From: Candidatus Thorarchaeota archaeon MP8T_1
GTDB taxonomy: Archaea > Asgardarchaeota > Thorarchaeia > Thorarchaeales > Thorarchaeaceae
DNA length: 64,000 nt
Reading direction: 5' to 3'
Assembly: GCA_002825465.1 (NCBI GenBank)
Contig: PJER01000006.1
Location: 42,095-106,094, forward strand
This document shows, in pieces, positions 26,845 through 34,588 of the stretch (positions within the stretch are counted from its first letter, which is position 1; every line of letters starts with the position of its first letter). Position numbers and translations under genes: made by a program. A model generated the notes under the pieces. The model did not search any database. It saw nothing but the letters and a program-made list of their open reading frames with translations, and was not told the origin of the DNA.

Positions 26845-28556
26845 TATATTGAATTGGAATGACTAGATTCAATGATGATTGTAATATTTGTTCTCATCAA
26901 TATGGTTACATTTTCTTCGAGCATTGAGTGGACAAAATAAGGAGCTATGATCTCATATCTGAAGAGATGCTGTCCAACTTGAATTCGGAGTGGTATTGGA
27001 ATGGTAATAAGTTGAAGCGGACTTGCTTGGTCAATAGTCGTAAAGGGAACCAATTCGTTATTGTAGAAGACCCTTATTGAAACTGGATTAACTATAACAT
27101 TGTTATTATCGAATACCGAAAGATTGAGTTGAATACTTTCACCATAAAATGCAGTTTCTGTAAAAGCATTTGTTACCAATTCTCCAAATACATTGAATTG
27201 AAAATTATCGAGTCCTGAAAACTCATAATATTCACTCAAAGATACCAAAGTGATATTATGAGGGCCAATTGATAGATTATACCAAGCGGTTATAGTAAGA
27301 GCCGTTGAGATGTTTGGTATTACATCCTTATGAAGAGTAATCTCTCCTTGGGTATCCAGAAATTCTAAGGCTATTGTTTGATTCCAATCTATTTCTTCTT
27401 CAATTACAAAATCAATAGAAGCGAAATTTCCTTGGATAACTGAGATATTGGTCTGAACTGGATTAAAGTATAAGATATTAGGTTTCGTTTCGATTGAAAT
27501 TAATTGGGTATCTGTCTGATATCTAGGATTTGTTGATGTGATATTAATTTGACAAATTCCTGGTGAGGTGTGAAATGGAATTATAGTCGAATAATAACCA
27601 TCATCAATATGGTTCATTGTTCCACTTGCAAAGTCTGTGTCCCAAAAGATGATACTATCTGTAATCCCGCTATAATCAGCCGCTTCATGACGAACAGTGA
27701 TATTTACTTCCTCAAAGCTCGACCCATCAGGAGATTGACAATATGTAAAGCTTGGTGCTTGAGTAATAGTCAGATTAGAAGAAGTAGGTACAACTGTCAC
27801 TGGTAAATGTTTGGAAAATTCGAGAAAATCCTCATTTCCATTTCCTGTAACAATTAGATCATAATCTCCCGGAAGGCCCATTGAACTGTTCCAATCAAAA
27901 CTAAAAGTACCATCTTGATTTGTAGTTGTGTTAAAATCCAATACAGGCTCATTGCTTGGATTTTCAAGATAAACATTGATTGGTTGAGTTGAATACGGAA
28001 TAGTACTGTTATGAATTGATACTATTTTTGCAACTAGACTTACATTGTCATCAGACTGAACTATGAGAGGTGTAATTGCATTGACTGTGAGATGACCTCT
28101 GTTGATAGTAATTTCGATATTTTCACCTGCACCTTGAGAAACTGTGTCAAATATTTCGACATTAAATAGAATATTCGCAGTTGTGCCATTTTCACCAGGA
28201 TTTGTATCATCAGGAAGTATTGTGTATGATGAAGTCAACATCCTTGGATTTGGAGATGCCGTTATGAAGTACTCATCTGCAAAAGTAGGACCTAGATCTG
28301 TGACAGCAGCAAAAGAAACAAAACACCACCCTTCTTGGCTAAAATCAGCAATTAATCTTGCAACCATATCAACCGATTCGCCAACTTCATACACTAATTT
28401 GTCGGTTTCAAAATACTGGAAATCAAAATAGAAGGCTGTCGCTGTAAGTGCCATATTTAACATAATAAATAATGACAGAGTACCTAATACTATCTTCCTG
28501 TTTCGCACAGTCAAACACCAGAAATGAATCCTGCCCTTGCCTAAAAAAGAGCACAT
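26661..28556 (-). CDS. Secreted Ig-like-domain surface protein, no C-terminal anchor
   Basis: The frame has a signal sequence (VRNRKIVLGTLSLFIMLNMALTATA) and then long beta-rich, N-x-S/T-rich sequence with several Ig/invasin-like repeats (for example INVYLENPSNEPVLDFNTTTNQDGTFSFDWN). It would be exported and glycosylated. The GTG at codon 17 (28508) is a more natural start for the signal peptide; a TATA-like TTAAAT near 28575 fits it. The last 61 codons are antisense to korA and lose the beta-rich, N-glycosylation-rich character. There is no C-terminal membrane segment, unlike the related protein at 32448-34409. A 3' frameshift, deletion or run-on is likely; the true C-terminus is uncertain. 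Confidence 0.75.
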   Translation of the reverse strand: MCSFLGKGRIHFWCLTVRNRKIVLGTLSLFIMLNMALTATAFYFDFQYFETDKLVYEVGESVDMVARLIADFSQEGWCFVSFAAVTDLGPTFADEYFITASPNPRMLTSSYTILPDDTNPGENGTTANILFNVEIFDTVSQGAGENIEITINRGHLTVNAITPLIVQSDDNVSLVAKIVSIHNSTIPYSTQPINVYLENPSNEPVLDFNTTTNQDGTFSFDWNSSMGLPGDYDLIVTGNGNEDFLEFSKHLPVTVVPTSSNLTITQAPSFTYCQSPDGSSFEEVNITVRHEAADYSGITDSIIFWDTDFASGTMNHIDDGYYSTIIPFHTSPGICQINITSTNPRYQTDTQLISIETKPNILYFNPVQTNISVIQGNFASIDFVIEEEIDWNQTIALEFLDTQGEITLHKDVIPNISTALTITAWYNLSIGPHNITLVSLSEYYEFSGLDNFQFNVFGELVTNAFTETAFYGESIQLNLSVFDNNNVIVNPVSIRVFYNNELVPFTTIDQASPLQLITIPIPLRIQVGQHLFRYEIIAPYFVHSMLEENVTILMRTNITIIIESSHSNSIYHSDILASISLGSIIRPPPILFSGTTVVLSLTTRDTSLDNCPRFISGTKILSTDLLNSLTA

Positions 28557-28631
28557 GGAACTAACGACAGATTTAATTCGGCACTCAACTAGCCTCAGTT
28601 GGACCTCCTAATGAATCGGAGTGATAAATCA

Positions 28632-28997
28632 ATGGTAATTAGACTCAAAGATGTTGTGATTGAATCCGTGGATGATACTGAAACTCGAAGATTGAAAATA
28701 ATTAAGATGTCATCAAAGACTGATGGAGCAACAATCACTCTTGAACTACCAGAAGCACTGTCTGGAACTTTGAGGTTGGGAGAAACGGTTAATGTTGACA
28801 TTGATTCGAAGGAGATATCGAAAGGAGAGAACTCCAAACTCTACGTTGAAGGTAATCTCTTCAATAAGACTGAAAATAATGGATTGGAAATCATTGGATC
28901 TATTGGCGGTTTACGACTTGTTCTTACGCTAACAAAAGTTACTCTGGCACAAACAAAAACATTTGATTCTTCGAAGTTCTTTGTATCAATCACATGA
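28632..28997 (+). CDS. rpo8: Rpb8-like RNA polymerase subunit (Rpo8/RpoG)
   Basis: The protein of about 121 residues is beta-rich: VIRLKDVVIESVDDTETRRLKIIKM, ATITLELPEALSGTLRLGETVNVDID, a SKLYVEGNLF strand and the Gly-Gly strand IIGSIGGLRLVLTLTK near the C-terminus. This layout matches archaeal RpoG/Rpb8, in which a final GG-containing strand packs on the OB-like barrel. Rpb8 is restricted to eukaryotes and some archaea, including Asgards. The frame opens at 28599, but the ATG at 28632 has GGAGTGAT upstream at good spacing. It is followed by a TFB-like gene. Recognition is by pattern and is moderate. Confidence 0.6.
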   Translation: MVIRLKDVVIESVDDTETRRLKIIKMSSKTDGATITLELPEALSGTLRLGETVNVDIDSKEISKGENSKLYVEGNLFNKTENNGLEIIGSIGGLRLVLTLTKVTLAQTKTFDSSKFFVSIT

Positions 28998-29134
28998 AAC
29001 TTGACATTTTTAGCCGAATACTTTCGGGCACCTCTTTCTGGCTAGGCGCTTTAAGTTCTAGTAAGAGAGATACTAGTCTATTTGATAGAACTATTGACCG
29101 GTACAAATGGATATAGAGTGCCTGAAACTCAGTT

Positions 29135-30211
29135 ATGAAAGAAAATACCCAATTCTATTGGGTGTGGTCTTTGACTGATGAAATATATGAATCTCATTCA
29201 AAATCTTTGCAATCCTGTCCAGACTGTGATGGTTTTCTTGTTACTAGTCGTGGTCATGTAGTATGTGCGAATTGTGGCTTGGTCATCTCAAGAGAATATG
29301 TAGCACCAACATATCAAATGGGTGAACAAAAACAGAGTGATACGCCTGATGCAAGTATGTATGTATCCTTAGGAAATCGAATGCATATTGTAGATGGTTT
29401 GGGAAGCTATATTGGATTTCATAAAGATCGGTATTTTCAAGATGCACATGGTCAAGCTCTTTCTGGACGAACTCAGAAAAAATTCAAACGGCTTAAGACT
29501 ATTTATAGTACTAGAATTAGGATTGGAAAAAATGAAGCCAAATATCGAGCTCTTCGAACATTGAATCATGTATCGAAATTGCTTATGCTTAGTGAACAGG
29601 TCCGTGACAGAACTGCATATCTCTACAAGAAAGTTGTTTCAGAGTCTGCTGAAAAAGTCAGTAACAATATTCTACTCGTAGCAGTCTGTCTTCTAATGGC
29701 TGTACGTGAATTCAAGAATGAAGCTCCAATAACGCTTGAAGAAATTGCTAATGTATTTGAAAAGTGTGGTCATCGTGTCAATGTTCGAGCTATTGTAAGA
29801 GAAGCACTCAGACTCAAATCATTGACTGGATATGCACCAGAAATTCGAAAACCAAAGGACTATGTTCCTAGGGTTGTTTCCATGCTAATGAATAGTAGTC
29901 GGGTATTAGGGAAAGTCAAGTCTCGAGGGTGGGATCCAAAATCCTATGAAAATGAACTTAGAGATAAGATTCACATGATACTGGCGATGATTCCAGCATC
30001 AAAGCGTGGTGGGAGAAATCCATTCATATTCACAGTTTCAGCTGCTTATGCAAGTGACCGATTGATTGCATCTCAATTTGGAAAACGTCCAGTTCTTACA
30101 CAGAAGTTAACATCAGCTGCTACAGAAGTTGCTGAATACAGTATTCGTGATCATTTTGGGATGATGAAGAAGATTATAGAAAAATCAGGAGAAATAGAAA
30201 TCATCCAGTAA
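29135..30211 (+). CDS. tfb: Transcription factor B (TFIIB-like)
   Basis: The protein has an N-terminal zinc ribbon (CPDCDGFLVTSRGHVVCANCGLVI, residues about 29-52), a linker corresponding to the B-reader (SGRTQKKFKRLKTIYSTRIRIGKNEAKYRALRTL), and two cyclin-like repeats (VRDRTAYLYKKVVSES to IVREALRLK; NELRDKIHMILAMIP to the C-terminus). TFB recruits RNA polymerase to TATA-TBP. At 358 residues it is longer than most archaeal TFBs and starts with an unusual 25-residue Trp/Tyr-containing extension before the ribbon. The first cyclin repeat is diverged, so it may be an alternative TFB rather than the housekeeping copy. Confidence 0.85.
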   Translation: MKENTQFYWVWSLTDEIYESHSKSLQSCPDCDGFLVTSRGHVVCANCGLVISREYVAPTYQMGEQKQSDTPDASMYVSLGNRMHIVDGLGSYIGFHKDRYFQDAHGQALSGRTQKKFKRLKTIYSTRIRIGKNEAKYRALRTLNHVSKLLMLSEQVRDRTAYLYKKVVSESAEKVSNNILLVAVCLLMAVREFKNEAPITLEEIANVFEKCGHRVNVRAIVREALRLKSLTGYAPEIRKPKDYVPRVVSMLMNSSRVLGKVKSRGWDPKSYENELRDKIHMILAMIPASKRGGRNPFIFTVSAAYASDRLIASQFGKRPVLTQKLTSAATEVAEYSIRDHFGMMKKIIEKSGEIEIIQ

Positions 30212-30274
30212 ATTTGTATTTCATGGTAGTGCTATATTAGGGATAGTCATAACTACTGTTGGGGTCAAGAATAG

Positions 30275-31957
30275 ATGAAGTACAATACTAAGGTCATACA
30301 ATGCTCTTCAAACAGATGTAATAATTGTCCAAAGCATCTCGACTTGAAGTGCAAAGACCTTGTAATTGGAAATCAGCGTGTCGAACAATCAACTATTTTG
30401 GTAGAAACAGAGAGGGGGCTCCTTCATTTTCGGTTTCCTCATAATCCTGTCCTGGCGGAACCTCCTTGGTATAGTGACGGATGGGAATCTGTGTTTATTG
30501 GAAAGGACAATGGAATATTACATAATATGGTCAACTTAATTGGAATCTATTGTCTAGACCCTTATATTGCACTTTTCTTTGATGAAAATAATGGTCATCA
30601 TGTGAGATGTCATCATTTACCTATTGTAAGTACTGCATTAGAATTTACAATGTTGAGTGATCTTGAAATTGAATATAGACAGAAAAAGAGCTCAGTTTTA
30701 AAATACAGAGAGAGTCATACGGATAATTTGCTGCATGTTGCTAAGAATATATCAGATTACATCAAAGGACAGATTCCTGAAATATCTGAACGTACAAGAT
30801 TGAGAATATCTCAGATAGTATCTCATCAAACAAGTATACTAGGACGCATTTTCCCACTCCTGTTAGATGAAAGGACTGAAGAGGTTTACATGGACTCACC
30901 TAATAGTCCAATTTACTTTGACCATCAAGAGTTGGGCAGGTGTGTTACATCGAGTAGTTATGATGAATCAGAGATACCACGAATTGTGACGTTTCTTCGA
31001 TCTGAGAGTAATCTGCATCTAGATCGTAGTAATCCTTCATTAAAAATGGACTTGGAACTTCTAGGCTCGATCCTTCGGGTTTCTGCAAGTGTTCCTCCCT
31101 TAAGTTCTGATGGCTTAAGCTTAGAGATTCGACGTGCAAGAATTCACCCATTTACAATTCAAAGTCTAATAGAGAATGATACGATAACACGCGAAGCAGC
31201 AGCACTTCTTCTTTTAGCAATATCCAGCAGATTGAACATCACCATTACAGGAGGCCCAGGAACTGGAAAAACAACATTATTGAATGCGCTAGATCAATTG
31301 ACTCCAAGATGGTGGAGAAAAGTCTACATTGAAGATACAATAGAGAGTAGAATTTCTAAAAACAGGCATCAAATCAGATTACAAGTTGATCCTGTAGATG
31401 AATACCATAAGAAACTGAGTAAGAGTGAGGAAATCATAAAATGTCTTCATAGGTCTCCAGATTATTTGATACTCGGAGAGATTCAATCAATAGAACATAG
31501 TGAAGCCCTCTTTCAGGCAATTGCTGCAGGATTGCATTCAATTCAAACATGCCATAGTGATTCATCTTCTAGTTTGATTTCTAGATGGATTCTTGGGCAC
31601 AAAATCGAAAGAACAAACATTGGGCTAATGGATTTGATTGTGACCCTGGAAAGACCAAAACCTGGAGAATCAAAAAGACAAGTGAAGGAGATAGTTGAGA
31701 TTCGTAAAGGAACTAAAGAAGGTCTATTGATATTTAAAGGAACAAATACAGTGTATGATAGTATTTCAAAGAAAATTGGTCCATTTGCTGAAGATGGTGC
31801 TTTTCGAACTCAAGCTAGAGAACTAGGTTTAGATGACCATAAGACAGCACTTGACTCATTGATTATTACCCTGAATAACTATGAGAATATACAGGATTTG
31901 GAAAAGCTGAGTGAGAATATGTGGACATATGGACATCCAATGAAATTTGTTGTCTAA
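30275..31957 (+). CDS. GspE/VirB11-type secretion or pilus ATPase
   Basis: The C-terminal half has Walker A TITGGPGTGKTTLLNAL, the Asp box YIEDTIES, Walker B YLILGEIQSIE and the His box AGLHSIQTCHSDS, the hallmarks of type II/IV secretion and type IV pilus ATPases. Before it, the LLLDERTEEVYMDSPNSPIYF and RCVTSS segments are the usual N2 domain of archaeal GspE2 proteins. The extreme N-terminus is cysteine-rich (CSSNRCNNCPKHLDLKC, residues 10-26), possibly a small metal site. A pilin-like peptide gene follows after 69 bp. No TadC/GspF-type membrane platform gene is seen in the window. Confidence 0.85.
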   Translation: MKYNTKVIQCSSNRCNNCPKHLDLKCKDLVIGNQRVEQSTILVETERGLLHFRFPHNPVLAEPPWYSDGWESVFIGKDNGILHNMVNLIGIYCLDPYIALFFDENNGHHVRCHHLPIVSTALEFTMLSDLEIEYRQKKSSVLKYRESHTDNLLHVAKNISDYIKGQIPEISERTRLRISQIVSHQTSILGRIFPLLLDERTEEVYMDSPNSPIYFDHQELGRCVTSSSYDESEIPRIVTFLRSESNLHLDRSNPSLKMDLELLGSILRVSASVPPLSSDGLSLEIRRARIHPFTIQSLIENDTITREAAALLLLAISSRLNITITGGPGTGKTTLLNALDQLTPRWWRKVYIEDTIESRISKNRHQIRLQVDPVDEYHKKLSKSEEIIKCLHRSPDYLILGEIQSIEHSEALFQAIAAGLHSIQTCHSDSSSSLISRWILGHKIERTNIGLMDLIVTLERPKPGESKRQVKEIVEIRKGTKEGLLIFKGTNTVYDSISKKIGPFAEDGAFRTQARELGLDDHKTALDSLIITLNNYENIQDLEKLSENMWTYGHPMKFVV

Positions 31958-32026
31958 GTATAACTGTAAACAATCTCTTTAGGACCTTAAATTGTATTGT
32001 AATGTTTTCAGCTCGAGGTGTAATCT

Positions 32027-32233
32027 GTGACTAGTAAAAATATCATTGAGAATGAACAAGGTGGACCTCTTGTCGAAGAGAGCTTATTATTAGGTCTAGC
32101 TGTTGTAACAGTTTCTATTGTGATAGCTGTGATTCTCCAAGCTACGGGATGGGCTCAAGACGTTGTTGGTGGACTCTTACAACTATTGCAAGACAGCTGG
32201 AGTAATTTGACACAATTGTTCTCGACTCCTTAG
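32027..32233 (+). CDS. Small pilin-like (Flp/type IV pilin-like) membrane peptide
   Basis: The 68-residue protein has a short polar N-terminus, a Gly-Gly followed by PLVEESLLLGLAVVTVSIVIAVILQ, and a short amphipathic C-terminus. A polar leader ending in glycine, a glutamate about five residues further on and an uninterrupted hydrophobic helix is the plan of class III signal peptides of archaeal and Flp pilins. The GTG start has GAGGTG upstream at good spacing. Adjacency to a secretion ATPase supports a pilin or pseudopilin role. The prepilin cut site is my inference. Confidence 0.65.
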   Translation: MTSKNIIENEQGGPLVEESLLLGLAVVTVSIVIAVILQATGWAQDVVGGLLQLLQDSWSNLTQLFSTP

Positions 32234-32270
32234 AATGAAAGGTACTCTAGCGTACAATTATTCAAGATGG

Positions 32271-32286
32271 GGAAAGGCTTATTTGT
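32271..32286 (+). promoter_or_regulatory. Promoter of tRNA-Glu
   Basis: GGAAAGGCTTATTTGT contains a purine-rich BRE-like part and a TTAT TATA-like core. Initiation about 25 bp downstream would start a leader of about 25 nt before the mature tRNA 5' end; that leader contains an extra copy of the acceptor strand GCTCCGG (32309-32315). Confidence 0.45.
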
Positions 32287-32329
32287 AACAAGAGAGGGGT
32301 GCTCTCGCGCTCCGGGCTGGCATACCATA

Positions 32330-32440
32330 GCTCCGGTAGACTATAGTAGAGTCAATCTATTATTGTACCGAATGTAGTCCGGCCCAGCATGGGGGATTCT
32401 CGATCCCCCGACCCGGGTTCAAATCCCGGCCGGAGCACCA
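32330..32440 (+). tRNA. tRNA-Glu(CTC) with a 33-nt intron in the D arm
   Basis: Acceptor GCTCCGG (32330-32336) pairs with CCGGAGC, followed by A and encoded CCA (32438-32440). The anticodon arm GGGGA-TTCTCGA-TCCCC gives CTC, and the T arm is CCGGG-TTCAAAT-CCCGG. Between GCTCCGGTAG and TGTAGTCCGG lie 33 extra bases (32340-32372); removing them restores a standard archaeal Glu D arm and a 78-nt tRNA. The junction can fold as a bulge-helix-bulge-like element: CGGT pairs with ACCG, flanked by AGA and AAT, and cutting inside those bulges releases exactly this insert. The insert itself forms the hairpin ATAGTAGA-GTCAA-TCTATTAT. Confidence 0.9.
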
Positions 32441-32447
32441 ATTAATT

Positions 32448-34409
32448 CTAAATTATTAGATATTTCTGCCTTATCAGTGGTATTGCTACAACTATGAATG
32501 AAGTCAAAATACCAATTGCAAATCCATTGATTCCAATTCCTTGAGATGCAAGAACATCCGTAATGAGTATGTGAATATCTATTGTACCACTAGATGCAGC
32601 TAGACCAAATACTTGTTGAATTTCGTAATATAGTGAATAGTTACCACTTATACTAGGAACCGGGAAATTAATCTGTAATAGACCCTCTTCCTGTGTAACT
32701 ATTCGAATTTCAATAGATTGCCAAATAATTCTGATTGGAATATCAGCTAGTAGAGAACCATTCAGACACTGTACTCGTAGATATATGGAAACTTGTTGAA
32801 GTGGTGGAATTACTTCGTAATATTGAAGTTGAACTAATACTGGTATGGATGTACTGACAATCAGATTATAATCTAAATGAGTAGATAGTTCATATCGAGT
32901 AATGTTTTGAGGGTATACAATAGAGAGATTATAGACCCCTTCATATTTTGATGCCACAGTGGATAAAATAACAATTCCATACTCGTCTGTTGTAGCAAAT
33001 GCTAGAATCTCATCATTACAGAGAAGCTGAACCATTTGGTAACTAACATTTCCAGACCAATCAATTAGTTGGGTTATGATTGTGATTTCCTGATTTGGAG
33101 AAGCATAATGGAGAATATTAGTATGATGAATAATAATCTGTGGCTGAGACCATACTTCAACAAATTGTATAACAGTATTATTAGTAAGAAATGGATTCTC
33201 AATACGTATCAAAAGATTATGTATACCGACAGGACCGAATACAGATGACTCTAACATGAAATCAGTTGTATCGCGTGGTATTATAATACTAATATTTCTT
33301 CCATCTGTAAGATCGGATATGGAAAGCATCCCTTCGATTGGACGACTGAGAATGTCAGATAATACAATATGTGCGTAATAGGTTTGACCGATTATAGCAT
33401 AAGATGGTCCTGTTATTCGTATCATTGAAGGACTGAGAGTATCAAATTCAAGAGTGAGTGAAGACTCTGCATATCTCTCTGATCCATTGTATATTATTGC
33501 TAGATAGTGATGACCTAGAGAGAATTGTTCATCAATATTCAATAATAGTGAACCAATTCCAAATGAGTCTGTGTTTATGGTTGTCATTGGAACTCCATCT
33601 AACATTATTTCTAGATTCGATGAGATTCCACCTTCTGGACTACTTAGTTCGAATTCGATGGATAGACTCTCTTCTAAAAGGACTGACTCCAAGGAAAAAT
33701 TAGATTGCACCAAAGTTTGGAATTGTTGGATTTCAACAACAAATTGTTTTTCAGATCTTCCATAATAATTTAGAAGGTCTTGTTCATGGACAATTAGAAT
33801 TGCGTTATCACCTAATGAACTCCAAGAATCATTACAGTGGATAGAGAAACTTGCTTCTCCGGTACTATTAGTCACTGAAGTAGCAAGTAGAATATTATTA
33901 CTATAGACATAGATTTGTCTGTTGACTAAGGGATTTGAACTATCGTCAAAAAGAGTGACTGAAAAGGAAAGCATGTCTCCCGGGGCTAACTGAGAAGGGA
34001 CCTCATGAAGAGAAATTTCTGTAGCAGCAAGAATATTCAATGTGATATTCTGTGATGATGGAGCTAAGAATAATGATTCATTTCCAGAAAAGGTCGCATT
34101 GATAATGGTCGGACCTAATGGATAATCTATAGGAATGGCCCAAACAATGGATGCCCATCCACTTGAATCAGTAATATCAGTTCCAAGTAGTTGGTTATTG
34201 ATTTGATCAAAGAAATTAATTTCTTGATTTGCGATAGGATTTCCATAGGTACCATTTTGAAGTAATAATACAGTTATAGTGACATTTTCTCCGCGAATAG
34301 CAACGAAATCTTCATCCGCACTAGCTATTTCAACATTTACTGAGATTAAAAAGAGAAGAGACAGTATCGAAAAAAGGAACAGAATTCTTTTGATACTCGT
34401 GTTATCCAA
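32448..34409 (-). CDS. Ig-like-repeat surface protein with C-terminal membrane anchor
   Basis: The 653-residue protein starts with a signal sequence (KRILFLFSILSLLFLISVNVEIASA). Five or so beta-rich repeats of roughly 100 residues follow, each resembling a bacterial Ig-like/invasin domain (for example GTYGNPIANQEINFFDQINN, then DSSGWASIVWAIP). It ends with a membrane helix (NGFAIGILTSFIVVAIPLI) and the basic tail RQKYLII. N-x-S/T sites are frequent. It is therefore an exported, anchored cell-surface protein, function unknown. The TTG start has GGAGG eight bases upstream. It shares style with the frame at 26661-28556. Confidence 0.82.
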   Translation of the reverse strand: MDNTSIKRILFLFSILSLLFLISVNVEIASADEDFVAIRGENVTITVLLLQNGTYGNPIANQEINFFDQINNQLLGTDITDSSGWASIVWAIPIDYPLGPTIINATFSGNESLFLAPSSQNITLNILAATEISLHEVPSQLAPGDMLSFSVTLFDDSSNPLVNRQIYVYSNNILLATSVTNSTGEASFSIHCNDSWSSLGDNAILIVHEQDLLNYYGRSEKQFVVEIQQFQTLVQSNFSLESVLLEESLSIEFELSSPEGGISSNLEIMLDGVPMTTINTDSFGIGSLLLNIDEQFSLGHHYLAIIYNGSERYAESSLTLEFDTLSPSMIRITGPSYAIIGQTYYAHIVLSDILSRPIEGMLSISDLTDGRNISIIIPRDTTDFMLESSVFGPVGIHNLLIRIENPFLTNNTVIQFVEVWSQPQIIIHHTNILHYASPNQEITIITQLIDWSGNVSYQMVQLLCNDEILAFATTDEYGIVILSTVASKYEGVYNLSIVYPQNITRYELSTHLDYNLIVSTSIPVLVQLQYYEVIPPLQQVSIYLRVQCLNGSLLADIPIRIIWQSIEIRIVTQEEGLLQINFPVPSISGNYSLYYEIQQVFGLAASSGTIDIHILITDVLASQGIGINGFAIGILTSFIVVAIPLIRQKYLII

Positions 34410-34588
34410 CTATATGCCTCCAGTAAAAATGGTTCTTGGCTCTACTTTGAGTGTGATTTTGAGTTTTTAATCTCCTACAACTTTGGTGAATATTGAGGGG
34501 AGTTCTTATGTCAAACATGGACACAATGGTTCGGTTCTAATTGCAATAACCTCGTAAAATGGAATCAGTGAATAAGGGAGAAATCTGT

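Noticed and set aside
32309..32329. First GCTCCGG copy as the true tRNA-Glu 5' end
   Set aside because: It is followed by GCTGG rather than the TAG expected at positions 8-10; the second copy gives a regular tRNA.
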